Part shown: positions 53,678 through 61,307 of the stretch, piece by piece
Layout of the letters: each line of letters begins with the position of its first letter
Numbering within the stretch: position 1 is the first letter of the stretch
Source: Oligoflexia bacterium
GTDB taxonomy: Bacteria > Bdellovibrionota_G > JANQFH01
DNA: 64,000 nucleotides
Reading direction: 5' to 3'
Assembly (NCBI GenBank): GCA_028277945.1
Contig: JANQFH010000068.1
Location: 310,001 to 374,000, forward strand
Translations under genes and position numbers: made by a program
Notes under the pieces: model-generated
Databases searched by the model: none
Told to the model about the DNA's origin: nothing
The model's input: the letters and a program-made list of their open reading frames with translations, nothing else

Positions 53678-54615
53678 TCGAGTTACTCAAGAATCTTCTG
53701 TTCAAAAACCCAGGTCTTAAAATCGGCTCTCTCTTTTTGGCCGTGATTGTTTGGTTTGCTATCCACGGAGAGGCGCAGATTGAAGCTTTTATTACCATTG
53801 ATGTGCAGTTAAAAAACCGACCGACTAACCTCATCATTACCAATGCGGTAACGGATAAAATACACCTGCGTATTCGCGGGTCTCGCACGCAGATTAAAAA
53901 AGTGCAAGAGCAGCCACCCGATCCTTATGAAATCGATTTGGCCAACACTGAAAGCGGCAGCGCTCTGTTTCGGGTCTTCTCTTTTGATTTTACCTTACCG
54001 CGCGGGGTGCAGATCACCCGTATCAACCCACAGCTGATTACTGTGGAGCTCGAGCAGCAAGAGAGCAAAGAGCTGCCCGTGCGCATCGCCTTTAGTGGCA
54101 GCCTCGAGCGTGGTTTTGTGATTGTCTCCAAACGGGTGACACCCTCGAGCGTCACGGTTGCCGGTGCAAAGTCAGCCATGCGCACGCTTAGTGCCGTACA
54201 CACCGAAGAGGTGCAACTCAACGGTCTAAGAGAGGGGTTTAGTCGCACTTTGCGCCTTGCGTTGTCGAGTAGTGGTAACATCTGGCTTGATGGCCCGGAA
54301 GAGGCCCAGGTCGACATTGAGATTGAGGAACAGCTGCTTTCCGAAATGATCGATACCATACCCATTACCGTTAAGGGCCAATTCAAGAGCGTTACTATCA
54401 AACCGCAGCAGGCAAGCCTCATGCTGCAGTGTCCCGCCGGCCTGCTTCACGATCTGCGCCGCCAGCCACCGCTGGTATTCCTCAACGCCGATAAAATCCA
54501 AGTGGCTCAAGGCAGCAGCCGCACGGTCAATCTCAAGCTGCGCTACCAGGTGCCTGATAGCTGCAAAGTCCTCAAGAGCGTGCCTGCGCTCGTCCAAGCA
54601 ACGCTGAGCCGTTGA
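53674..54615 (+). CDS. cdaR: CdaR (YbbR-domain) regulator of diadenylate cyclase
   Basis: About 313 residues from the ATG at 53674, whose ATGA overlaps the cdaA stop; an ATG at 53626 lies inside cdaA and is rejected. One N-terminal span (LKIGSLFLAVIVWFAIHGEA, residues about 14-33) is followed by an extracytoplasmic chain of three YbbR-type beta domains (motifs such as VQLKNRPTNLIITNAVTDKI, QLITVELEQQESKELPV and PSSVTVAGAKSAMRTLSAV). It should bind CdaA across the membrane and modulate its activity. Confidence 0.93.
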   Translation: MIELLKNLLFKNPGLKIGSLFLAVIVWFAIHGEAQIEAFITIDVQLKNRPTNLIITNAVTDKIHLRIRGSRTQIKKVQEQPPDPYEIDLANTESGSALFRVFSFDFTLPRGVQITRINPQLITVELEQQESKELPVRIAFSGSLERGFVIVSKRVTPSSVTVAGAKSAMRTLSAVHTEEVQLNGLREGFSRTLRLALSSSGNIWLDGPEEAQVDIEIEEQLLSEMIDTIPITVKGQFKSVTIKPQQASLMLQCPAGLLHDLRRQPPLVFLNADKIQVAQGSSRTVNLKLRYQVPDSCKVLKSVPALVQATLSR

Positions 54616-54631
54616 GGTAGGCTAAGAGTGG

Positions 54632-54796
54632 ATGAAAGTGAAGCGGCCTAAAAACAGACAAGAGGCCCAAGAACTGGTTCGACAGATTCAGGCCTTTCAG
54701 CGGGAGGAAAGTGGTAAGAGTTTAAGGCTTGATATCAACAGAGCGTACTGGCAAGAGACAAACAACAGCCGAGAAAAAATGCAAGAGTTCACCTAA
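54632..54796 (+). CDS. Possible small protein, 54 residues
   Basis: Frame MKVKRPKNRQEAQELVRQ, continuing to a stop at 54794-54796. The peptide is highly charged, with a helix-forming first half (EAQELVRQIQAFQREE) and no membrane segment. It begins 17 bp after cdaR. No strong ribosome-binding site is visible (AGGTAGG lies 11 bases upstream). It could be a real small gene or a remnant of an excised gene. Confidence 0.35.
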   Translation: MKVKRPKNRQEAQELVRQIQAFQREESGKSLRLDINRAYWQETNNSREKMQEFT

Positions 54797-54927
54797 AAAT
54801 CGGTCGGCTGCTTGAACCTTGGGTCGCTGATTTTCAAGGTGGTTAGGTAGGTTCTAAGACGTCCGTCCCCTATTCGTTTGCCTGCATGTATCTATATAAT
54901 TGAATATATTAACTTTTTCTGATAAAT

Positions 54928-54973
54928 CATTATAATTGCAAAATATGATAAAATATTGCATTATAATTGCAAT
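54928..54973. promoter_or_regulatory. Direct repeats at the third DUF4143 gene start
   Basis: CATTATAATTGCAA occurs twice, at 54928-54941 and 54959-54972, spaced 31 bp apart, about three helical turns. The second copy abuts the ATG at 54974 and forms part of an inverted repeat ATTGCA-ttataat-TGCAAT (54955-54973). Likely operator sites for autorepression; the binding protein is not known. Confidence 0.45.
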
Positions 54974-56110
54974 ATGGGACTTTATCAGCGAACACTGAAT
55001 CTACCTGCTTTGCTGGCAAAAAAGTCTTTCTTTCTTTTTGGGCCCCGTGGCACTGGCAAGACGACTTTAGTCAAGCGGCAATGCCGGGGGGCACGCATTA
55101 TCGATCTGCTGGATGCCCCTGTTTTTTCTGATCTGCTCAGAAATCCTCAGCTCATTGGCGAGTACGCGTCTGGTCTGATCGTCATTGATGAAATTCAGAA
55201 GCTTCCTAGTTTGCTTGATGAAGTACACCGGCTCATGGAGAGTAAACGCAACAATAAATTTCTTTTGACAGGAAGCAGTGCTCGCAAACTGAAACGGGGG
55301 AGTGCCAATCTCTTGGCTGGACGAGCATGGTGGGCTGAACTCTTTCCACTAACGTTTAACGAGATTGATGATTTTGATCTTTTAACCTATCTCAATACGG
55401 GTGGGTTGCCGGCTATCTATGGTAGCTCTAATGCCACAGAGGAGCTACGAGCCTATTCGGCTCTCTACTTGAAAGAGGAAGTGCAACAGGAGGCGCTGAC
55501 TCGAAAAATAGCGAGTTTTGCAGAGTTTCTAGAGCTCATAGCTCTATGTGTTGGCGAGGAGCTGAACTACCAATCGTTATCCAGCGACCTAGGCGTGGCG
55601 GTTAATTCCATTAAGAATTTTATTGAGGTTTTAGAAGACACCCTTATTGGCTTCTCCTTGGCAGCCTATACCAAAACAAAAAAACGAAAAGCGATCACTC
55701 GTTCGAAATTTTACTTGTTTGATGTTGGAGTTGCCAACTATCTGGCAAAAAGAGGTCAAATTTTTGCTGGATCGGAACTCTTTGGTAAGGCTTTTGAGCA
55801 CTTTATTATACAAGAAGTACGTGCTTATCTATCCTACGCTAGGAGAGACTTAGCAATAAGCTATTGGCGGTCGACGTCAAAATTCGAGGTAGACTTGATT
55901 GTTGGCAATGAATATGCCTTGGAGATCAAAGCGACCAAGTTGGTTCAGGACAAGCACCTAAAAGGTCTCCGTGCTTTTAAAGAGGAGCAGTTAATAAAAC
56001 AATTTGCGGCCATTAGTTTAGACAGGGATGAGCGCGTAACCCATGATGCCATTAAAATATTACCTTGGAAAACTTTTCTCAGAAGGATGTGGGTAGGAGA
56101 GCTGTTCTAA
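54974..56110 (+). CDS. AAA ATPase with DUF4143 domain, copy 3
   Basis: 378 residues from the ATG at 54974 (alternative at 54956). Walker A GPRGTGKTT (residues 23-31), Walker B-like LIVIDEIQKLP, sensor FLLTGSSARKL, then DUF4143 with a nuclease-like core STSKFEVDLIVGNEYALEIKATK (Asp and E-x-K). Sequence differs from copies 1 and 2, so these are not recent duplicates. Low GC and repeats at the start suggest acquisition. A small zinc-ribbon membrane protein gene follows 8 bp downstream. Confidence 0.9.
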   Translation: MGLYQRTLNLPALLAKKSFFLFGPRGTGKTTLVKRQCRGARIIDLLDAPVFSDLLRNPQLIGEYASGLIVIDEIQKLPSLLDEVHRLMESKRNNKFLLTGSSARKLKRGSANLLAGRAWWAELFPLTFNEIDDFDLLTYLNTGGLPAIYGSSNATEELRAYSALYLKEEVQQEALTRKIASFAEFLELIALCVGEELNYQSLSSDLGVAVNSIKNFIEVLEDTLIGFSLAAYTKTKKRKAITRSKFYLFDVGVANYLAKRGQIFAGSELFGKAFEHFIIQEVRAYLSYARRDLAISYWRSTSKFEVDLIVGNEYALEIKATKLVQDKHLKGLRAFKEEQLIKQFAAISLDRDERVTHDAIKILPWKTFLRRMWVGELF

Positions 56111-56118
56111 ACGTATTC

Positions 56119-56451
56119 ATGTCAGAAGTAATGCAAGCTTATACAAAGCAATGGCAGGGCCTAAAGCGTAGACTACGGTTGTTTTACTTAGTATGGCTTG
56201 GAGGTAGTCCTGTTATCCTAGTTGTCGGATGGCTGTTAAAGCTTAGTGGCGATGCTCTACTTAATCTTTTGCTAACTATGTGGGTCTTACCTTCTCTACT
56301 TACGGGATTCCTATGGAGTTTTTGGCGCTGTCCCAGGTGTCGTAATTTTTTCTTTCTAAAAACATTGCCCACTTCACGACAGGCTAGGTACTTTTGGCCG
56401 CTATTTTCCAAATGCCTGCATTGTGGTTTACCGAAATGGTCCAGTGAGTAA
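56119..56451 (+). CDS. Small two-span membrane protein with zinc-ribbon cysteines
   Basis: About 110 residues from the ATG at 56119; a frame to 56065 overlaps the ATPase gene. Two hydrophobic segments (about residues 20-40 and 47-66) are followed by a C-x2-C...C-x2-C pattern (CPRC and CLHC, 26 residues between the pairs) that fits a zinc ribbon. No family recognised. It begins 8 bp after the ATPase stop, so the two may be cotranscribed. Function unknown. Confidence 0.7.
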   Translation: MSEVMQAYTKQWQGLKRRLRLFYLVWLGGSPVILVVGWLLKLSGDALLNLLLTMWVLPSLLTGFLWSFWRCPRCRNFFFLKTLPTSRQARYFWPLFSKCLHCGLPKWSSE

Positions 56452-56661
56452 TTTTAGAAAGGTATTCGTCTGCTTTTTGTACTATCTCAATAAAGCTTGA
56501 GTTTTGACCTCTAATGCGTTAGCGACCGAGGGGTAGGGTAATACCTAGCTCTCGAACAGACTAAGCCTTATGTAAGTGATTTTCGATAGTTGTTTATGCG
56601 CCTTGAAAAAAAATAGCTTTTGTAGGAGATTGATAGCCTAAATCAAGCTTCGGAATTCAGC

Positions 56662-58587
56662 ATGTGTTCTAACACCAATCGGCCTCTCCTCATTTTGTTC
56701 TGCATTGCTTGCACTCCTCTAACGCTTTGGGCAGCTCCTCAAGGCGAACGTGAAGCTGTAACACTCTGCGACCCTATACTTAGACCGGAGTTTGTTGACG
56801 GTGAGCCAGTAGACAAGGAAGCTCCAGCCAGGCTTTTAGCAGGCGACAAACCTGTAATGGTCCGGCTTCAAGCGTCAACCGTGACTTCATATAGTAGCGG
56901 CAAAACCTACACCCAGTACGAAATTAGACTGGAAGACGACGTGATTGGTGCTATTCGCGTTGATGATGCGGGATGTCTTGTTGACGAGTTGTATTCTATT
57001 ACCGCGATCCGTAATCGGTTTTGGCTGCAGGCATTCGTTGATGAGGGCATAGGAGCGCTGCTCAACCGATATCATGATCATAAGGTCCACAGCGTTGTCC
57101 ACTGGGGTAAGTTTGAAAAGTACCATCATGAAATTGCAACCGGTGTTGACTCTGATAATTTCAAAGCAATTGCAGCGACCGTAAAACAGTACATGATGGC
57201 ACGTGAAGATCTTGAGCCGCGTACCTTTGAGTTTTTTAGAAACATAGACGAAAAAGAGTCTTTCGGATTGACGGATGGAACGAAGTACTATTCCTGCCAT
57301 GCAAACGAACGTGAATCAAAGCAATCGCATGGTCGGATACGACGTAAACACTTTTTTAGATTAACTAAAGATGGAACACTGACGCATATTATCGAGCCCC
57401 AATCCAATATTTACTCTGCAAATGAACTGAAGGTCGCCGGTTTGATAGCTTACCTAACCGCGTTGGGAGAGGATCCACGTGCAGCCTTTCCGGTTTTTCA
57501 CTTTACAATTCGTGGTAAGGCTTACGATCAGGGTGTTTACTACGTCGATGTAGATTACTACCAGACCCGTGATGGCCGCTTTTTTGTGAAGGAAGACTTC
57601 AGTTTGGGATACCGCTACGAACAAGCAGAAAACGCAGGTTCTGTTTTATTGGAATGGGCAAGGCGGTGTGCAGCAATGGAGGCAAGGTTATTTCCAGCAG
57701 CGATGACGCTCATGGATGCCTACGATGAAACGGAGCTGTTGTACACCTCAGATCGTATTGTAGACAGCAGTGTTGGTGTGGCTGAACGCAGACGTTTTGG
57801 TCAATACAGTGTGAACCGTATAACCGGTAAAACAACCTGTGAGAAGCTCTACGACTATTTTAAGCTGCCTGACACACCAGATTCAGGCAACGATGTGATG
57901 CCAGAAGAATTCTTTGCATCATTGCCTGACGTTGCTCTGACACCCGGCGCGGAGCTACACTATAATGACCGCTTTATTCCAGAAGACTCAAGAGCGCTTG
58001 TTGGCGGTTGGATAACAACCGCTCTTGAACATTTGCAAGATTACGGTGCGGGCGAAAACTTAATAAGCTGGAAAGGCGATCAACAGGTTCTAGAAGGGAA
58101 AAGCGTTGTGATTACACCGGTACTTGCACTCGACCGCCGTGTTTCGACCATTGGCGGATTGGGTTCAGAAATAGTGAATGCGATTATGAATCCTGAAAAC
58201 CCGCTTTTTGGTACAACTGTGCTCACCGACCCACGTTCAGCTTCAACAGCAACAGCCTTTATTTTCATTGTAATAGACTGGGTGTTGTGGAATCGCAACG
58301 AGACGGAAAAATCGGCCCATCGAGCAGAGTCCGACCTTACGGCTGTTTTAGCCCATGAGATATTTGGGGTGCTGCCGCCTTTTCTTGAGACCCCTATCAA
58401 GGATCTGCATAAAATTATTGCTCCAAGTAAACAGGCAGAGAGGGAGCGCAATGCCTTTGATATCGGCATTGCTTTTCAAACAGAAATAATCAACAGCGAT
58501 GCCTTTGGCTCATGGAGCCCAGAACGTCGACGAGCCTTCCTAGAGACCCGAGATCTACACCGAGATCTGCGCGCCACTTGGAAGTAA
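56662..58587 (+). CDS. Large exported protein of unknown function
   Basis: 641 residues with a signal peptide (residues about 1-25, LLILFCIACTPLTLWA-A). I recognise no domain or catalytic motif. The mature protein has many aromatic and acidic residues and a possible second hydrophobic segment (SASTATAFIFIVIDWVLW, about 525). Possible enzyme motifs (for example LAHEIFG) do not form a complete known site. No ribosome-binding site is seen before the ATG. It is the last gene of the inserted block before glmM. Confidence 0.75.
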   Translation: MCSNTNRPLLILFCIACTPLTLWAAPQGEREAVTLCDPILRPEFVDGEPVDKEAPARLLAGDKPVMVRLQASTVTSYSSGKTYTQYEIRLEDDVIGAIRVDDAGCLVDELYSITAIRNRFWLQAFVDEGIGALLNRYHDHKVHSVVHWGKFEKYHHEIATGVDSDNFKAIAATVKQYMMAREDLEPRTFEFFRNIDEKESFGLTDGTKYYSCHANERESKQSHGRIRRKHFFRLTKDGTLTHIIEPQSNIYSANELKVAGLIAYLTALGEDPRAAFPVFHFTIRGKAYDQGVYYVDVDYYQTRDGRFFVKEDFSLGYRYEQAENAGSVLLEWARRCAAMEARLFPAAMTLMDAYDETELLYTSDRIVDSSVGVAERRRFGQYSVNRITGKTTCEKLYDYFKLPDTPDSGNDVMPEEFFASLPDVALTPGAELHYNDRFIPEDSRALVGGWITTALEHLQDYGAGENLISWKGDQQVLEGKSVVITPVLALDRRVSTIGGLGSEIVNAIMNPENPLFGTTVLTDPRSASTATAFIFIVIDWVLWNRNETEKSAHRAESDLTAVLAHEIFGVLPPFLETPIKDLHKIIAPSKQAERERNAFDIGIAFQTEIINSDAFGSWSPERRRAFLETRDLHRDLRATWK

Positions 58588-58876
58588 TACGGAGTTTTGT
58601 AATTAGGACCTCAGTCGTTGTCAGAGTACTATCAACGCGGTCGCCGAGACCGTCCCACACACAGTCGCAGCTGCCGACAGAGCCGTTATAATCGTGGCCT
58701 TACTGTCGCAGCAGAAGAGCCAGCTGCAGCACAATCACCGACGGTCGACCGATGTTCTCGAGCATAGGCTCGGCTACCTGGGACAAGCCTGGACCTACCT
58801 GACATGCTGCTTGACAGTGACCCTGCCGATACGATAGGTGAAGTGTAGAGATTTCAATAGGTTGAAAAGATAGACG
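58588..58876. other. Structured leader region before glmM
   Basis: 289 bp with no supported gene, and several short palindromes: CGGTC-GCCGA-GACCG (about 58638), CGGTCGACCG (about 58742) and CTCGAGCATAGGCTCGG (about 58757). It may be a 5' leader of glmM or decayed sequence. It does not contain the conserved blocks of RNase P RNA, tmRNA or 6S RNA that I would expect. Confidence 0.4.
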
Positions 58877-60223
58877 ATGGCTAAGCTGTTTGGAACCGAT
58901 GGCATTCGTGGTACTGCCAATCAGGCGCCGCTCACGGTCGATATGATTACCCGGATTGCGCGGGCGGCAACCTACGCCCTCTCAGCACGTAAGGTGGTGC
59001 TTGGCAAGGATACCCGCCTCTCCTGCTACATGGTGGAGGCCGCACTCTCCGCAGGCTTCTGCTCTATGGGTGCGGATGTCTTGCTGGTGGGTCCCATGCC
59101 AACCCCTGGGATTGCTTTTCTCACTAACAATATGCGTGCCGATGCTGGGGTGGTGATCAGTGCCTCACACAACCTCTACCAAGACAACGGTATCAAGTTC
59201 TTCTCACACGAGGGTTACAAACTCAGCGATGAGCTCGAGGCAAAGATTGAGGCCTATGTTTTTGGCAATGATATTGACGATCATCTTCCCACAGCTGAAA
59301 ACGTCGGTAGGGTCATGCGTATTAAAGAGAGTAAGGGGCGCTATCTTGTCTTTGTCAAAAACACCTTTCCGCAAGATCTCTCGCTCGAAGGTGTCAAGAT
59401 CGTGCTCGACTGTGCCCATGGTGCTGCCTATGCCGTGGCACCGTTGGTGTTGCAAGAGCTGGGCGCGCAGGTGATTGTCATGCATGCCGAACCAGACGGC
59501 AAAAACATCAATCAAAACTGTGGTGCGGTTCATCCCGAAGCCATGTGTCGGCGCGTCCTGCAAGAGTCTGCAGATATTGGCATTGCCCTTGATGGCGATG
59601 GTGATAGGGCGATTTTTTGTGATGAAAAAGGCGAGGTGGTAGACGGCGACACGGTCTTGGCCATTGCCGCCATACATGCAAAGAAGAGCGATCGCCTTGC
59701 GGGTAACGGCGTCGTTGGTACGGTCATGAGCAACTACGGTTTTCGTACCAGCATGGAGAAACACGGTATCGACTTTGTGCAGACCCATGTTGGGGATCGT
59801 TACATTGTCGAGGCGATGCGTCGAGGCGGCTATAATCTCGGAGGGGAACAGTCTGGACATATCATCTTTTTGGATCACAATACTACAGGCGATGGCTTGG
59901 TGACGATGTTGCAGCTTCTAGCAATTATGGTTGCCAGTGAAAAGCCACTGGGTGAGCTGCGCCAGGTGATGCAACGCTTTCCACAGGCACTGGTCAACGT
60001 GGCGGTGCAGGAGAAGCGCGACTTTGATGCCATGCCTAAGGTGCGGCAGGCGATTGCTGCGGTGGAGTCCTCGCTGGGCAAAGAGGGGCGGATTCTTGTG
60101 CGCTACTCTGGTACGGAAAAGCTTGCCCGTATCATGGTTGAGGGCGCTGACCAAAAGCAGATCGTCGAGTTCGCCAACCGGGTTGCCGAGGTGATTAAAC
60201 AGGAGATTGGCAGAAGTGGTTGA
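58877..60223 (+). CDS. glmM: Phosphoglucosamine mutase
   Basis: Converts glucosamine-6-phosphate to glucosamine-1-phosphate for UDP-GlcNAc synthesis. 448 residues, normal. N-terminal FGTDGIRGTAN, phosphoserine loop SASHN with Ser97, metal-binding DGDGDR (239-244), GGEQSGH substrate loop and the C-terminal phosphate loop RYSGTE. The residue after SASHN is Leu where most members have Pro. Third gene of the cdaA-cdaR-glmM module, and first of the glmM-pdxJ-acpS-nnr-tsaE run. Confidence 0.95.
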   Translation: MAKLFGTDGIRGTANQAPLTVDMITRIARAATYALSARKVVLGKDTRLSCYMVEAALSAGFCSMGADVLLVGPMPTPGIAFLTNNMRADAGVVISASHNLYQDNGIKFFSHEGYKLSDELEAKIEAYVFGNDIDDHLPTAENVGRVMRIKESKGRYLVFVKNTFPQDLSLEGVKIVLDCAHGAAYAVAPLVLQELGAQVIVMHAEPDGKNINQNCGAVHPEAMCRRVLQESADIGIALDGDGDRAIFCDEKGEVVDGDTVLAIAAIHAKKSDRLAGNGVVGTVMSNYGFRTSMEKHGIDFVQTHVGDRYIVEAMRRGGYNLGGEQSGHIIFLDHNTTGDGLVTMLQLLAIMVASEKPLGELRQVMQRFPQALVNVAVQEKRDFDAMPKVRQAIAAVESSLGKEGRILVRYSGTEKLARIMVEGADQKQIVEFANRVAEVIKQEIGRSG

Positions 60224-60926
60224 GCTAACCGTCAATCTTGATCCTATCGTTGGTCTGCGCGGCCTGGGTCGTAGCCAGCGGCCAGATCCGGTTGCCGCCG
60301 TTTTTGCCGCCGAGCACGCCGGCGCATCGGGCGTCTCTATCTCTCTGCGTGAAGACAAAAAGCAGGTGGGTGAGCGTGATTTACGTTTGCTCAAAGATGT
60401 CGTGCGTGGACATTTCAACGTTGAGATTGAACCGACTCAGGAGATGCTCAAGTTGATGTTAGAGTTGCGGCCGAGTTCAGTCACACTGGTTGATGTTAGT
60501 GGCGATGCTGTCAAAGAGCTGGATATTGCCTTTGACCAAGAGAAGATTGTCAACTTTGTTGTGTTGCTGCGTGAAGCGCAGATCGAACCACGTATCCTTA
60601 TTGCTCCGGATTTGGATCAGCTGCGCGGCGCACATCGTGCAGGCGCCGTAGGCGTTGAGGTGAGCACTTGGAGCTATGTGGGCGCAGCCAATGCACAGAG
60701 CCGCTCCCAGGAGAGACAAAAGATTATCGATGCCCTTAAGGTAGGACAGCGTTTGCATTTACAACTCTTTGCTACCGGAGGGTTAGACTATCAAAACGTG
60801 GCTCCATTGGCGTCCATCGATTCGCTTGTCGGTGTCAAGGTTGGCCACAGTATTATTGCCAAGGCCCTTACCCATGGATTGGAGCGATCGGTGGCAGAGA
60901 TGGTGCAGCTGCTTAGGACTTCATAG
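60216..60926 (+). CDS. PdxJ-like protein lacking the known catalytic residues
   Basis: 236 residues with the PdxJ fold pattern (VELTVNLDPIVGLRGLG, RPDPVAAVFAAEHAGA, SLREDKK, VKVGHSIIAKAL). PdxJ makes pyridoxine 5'-phosphate. However, residues aligned with E. coli His45 and His193 are Ser43 and Gly (FATGGLDYQN), and His12 and His52 are Pro10 and Gln50; Glu72 (Glu70 here) and Arg47 (Arg45) are kept. Loss of both catalytic histidines suggests a different or no enzymatic role. Start GTG 60216 with AGGAG 10 bases upstream; TTG 60207 is too close to that site. Overlaps glmM by 8 bp. Confidence 0.85.
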   Translation: MVELTVNLDPIVGLRGLGRSQRPDPVAAVFAAEHAGASGVSISLREDKKQVGERDLRLLKDVVRGHFNVEIEPTQEMLKLMLELRPSSVTLVDVSGDAVKELDIAFDQEKIVNFVVLLREAQIEPRILIAPDLDQLRGAHRAGAVGVEVSTWSYVGAANAQSRSQERQKIIDALKVGQRLHLQLFATGGLDYQNVAPLASIDSLVGVKVGHSIIAKALTHGLERSVAEMVQLLRTS

Positions 60927-60929
60927 CCC

Positions 60930-61307
60930 ATGTTGGAACAGGTGGAAATTCTCAGCCTCGCAAGCTTTCGGCGTTTGTGCGCCAAATCGGCAGGGGAGTG
61001 GCGCACATGGTTTCATCCGTTAGAACGGGAGCATTTTGGCGATCGTCAAGAGCACCTTGCCCCTAGGCTAGCGGCTAAACGCGCTCTGGCAAACCTAGCA
61101 ACAAAACTGCCAGCAGGTTTCGGCTCGCTAGACCAAAAGCGGTTTGAGCAGATGGCGGTTCTTAGACAGAAGGAGGCGCGGCCTCGCTTGTATGTTGGGC
61201 CTAAAGCTCAGTTGGATCCTCGTTTTTTCATCAGCCTGAGCTGCGACCGAAACTATGCCGGTGCCTATGTGCTGTTCTGGGATGAGGAGATCGTATGCGC
61301 GTGTTGA
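60930..61307 (+). CDS. AcpS-like (4'-phosphopantetheinyl transferase) protein lacking key residues
   Basis: 125 residues, position and weak similarity to holo-ACP synthase: VEILSL at the N-terminus, RLAAKRALANLATKLP (where AcpS has R-F-A-x-K-E-A-x-x-K-A), RPRLYVG and a final FISLSC-x5-AGAYVLF (AcpS: S-L-S/T-H/D). The metal-binding Glu of KEA is Arg here and the catalytic Lys is Asn. The Asp of the G-x-D motif aligns with Glu at best. Activity as a PPTase is therefore doubtful. It lies 3 bp after the pdxJ-like gene, the conserved pdxJ-acpS arrangement. Confidence 0.7.
   Translation: MLEQVEILSLASFRRLCAKSAGEWRTWFHPLEREHFGDRQEHLAPRLAAKRALANLATKLPAGFGSLDQKRFEQMAVLRQKEARPRLYVGPKAQLDPRFFISLSCDRNYAGAYVLFWDEEIVCAC

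Larger units (their letters stand above)
54616..54973. other. Intergenic region between cdaR and the third DUF4143 gene
   Basis: 358 bp. It contains a 54-codon frame (54632-54796) and, at its right end, direct repeats before the ATPase start. It separates cdaR from glmM by a 4-kb insertion of accessory genes. The cdaR and glmM genes are usually adjacent, so the DUF4143 and unknown genes (54.9-58.6 kb) look inserted. Confidence 0.5.

Noticed and set aside
58588-58876. RNase P RNA, tmRNA or 6S RNA in the gap before glmM
   Set aside because: The conserved blocks of these RNAs are not present on either strand.
59204-60418. Long minus-strand open frames (224 and 166 codons) opposite glmM and the pdxJ-like gene
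   Set aside because: Both are antisense to well-conserved genes and look like by-products of their codon usage.
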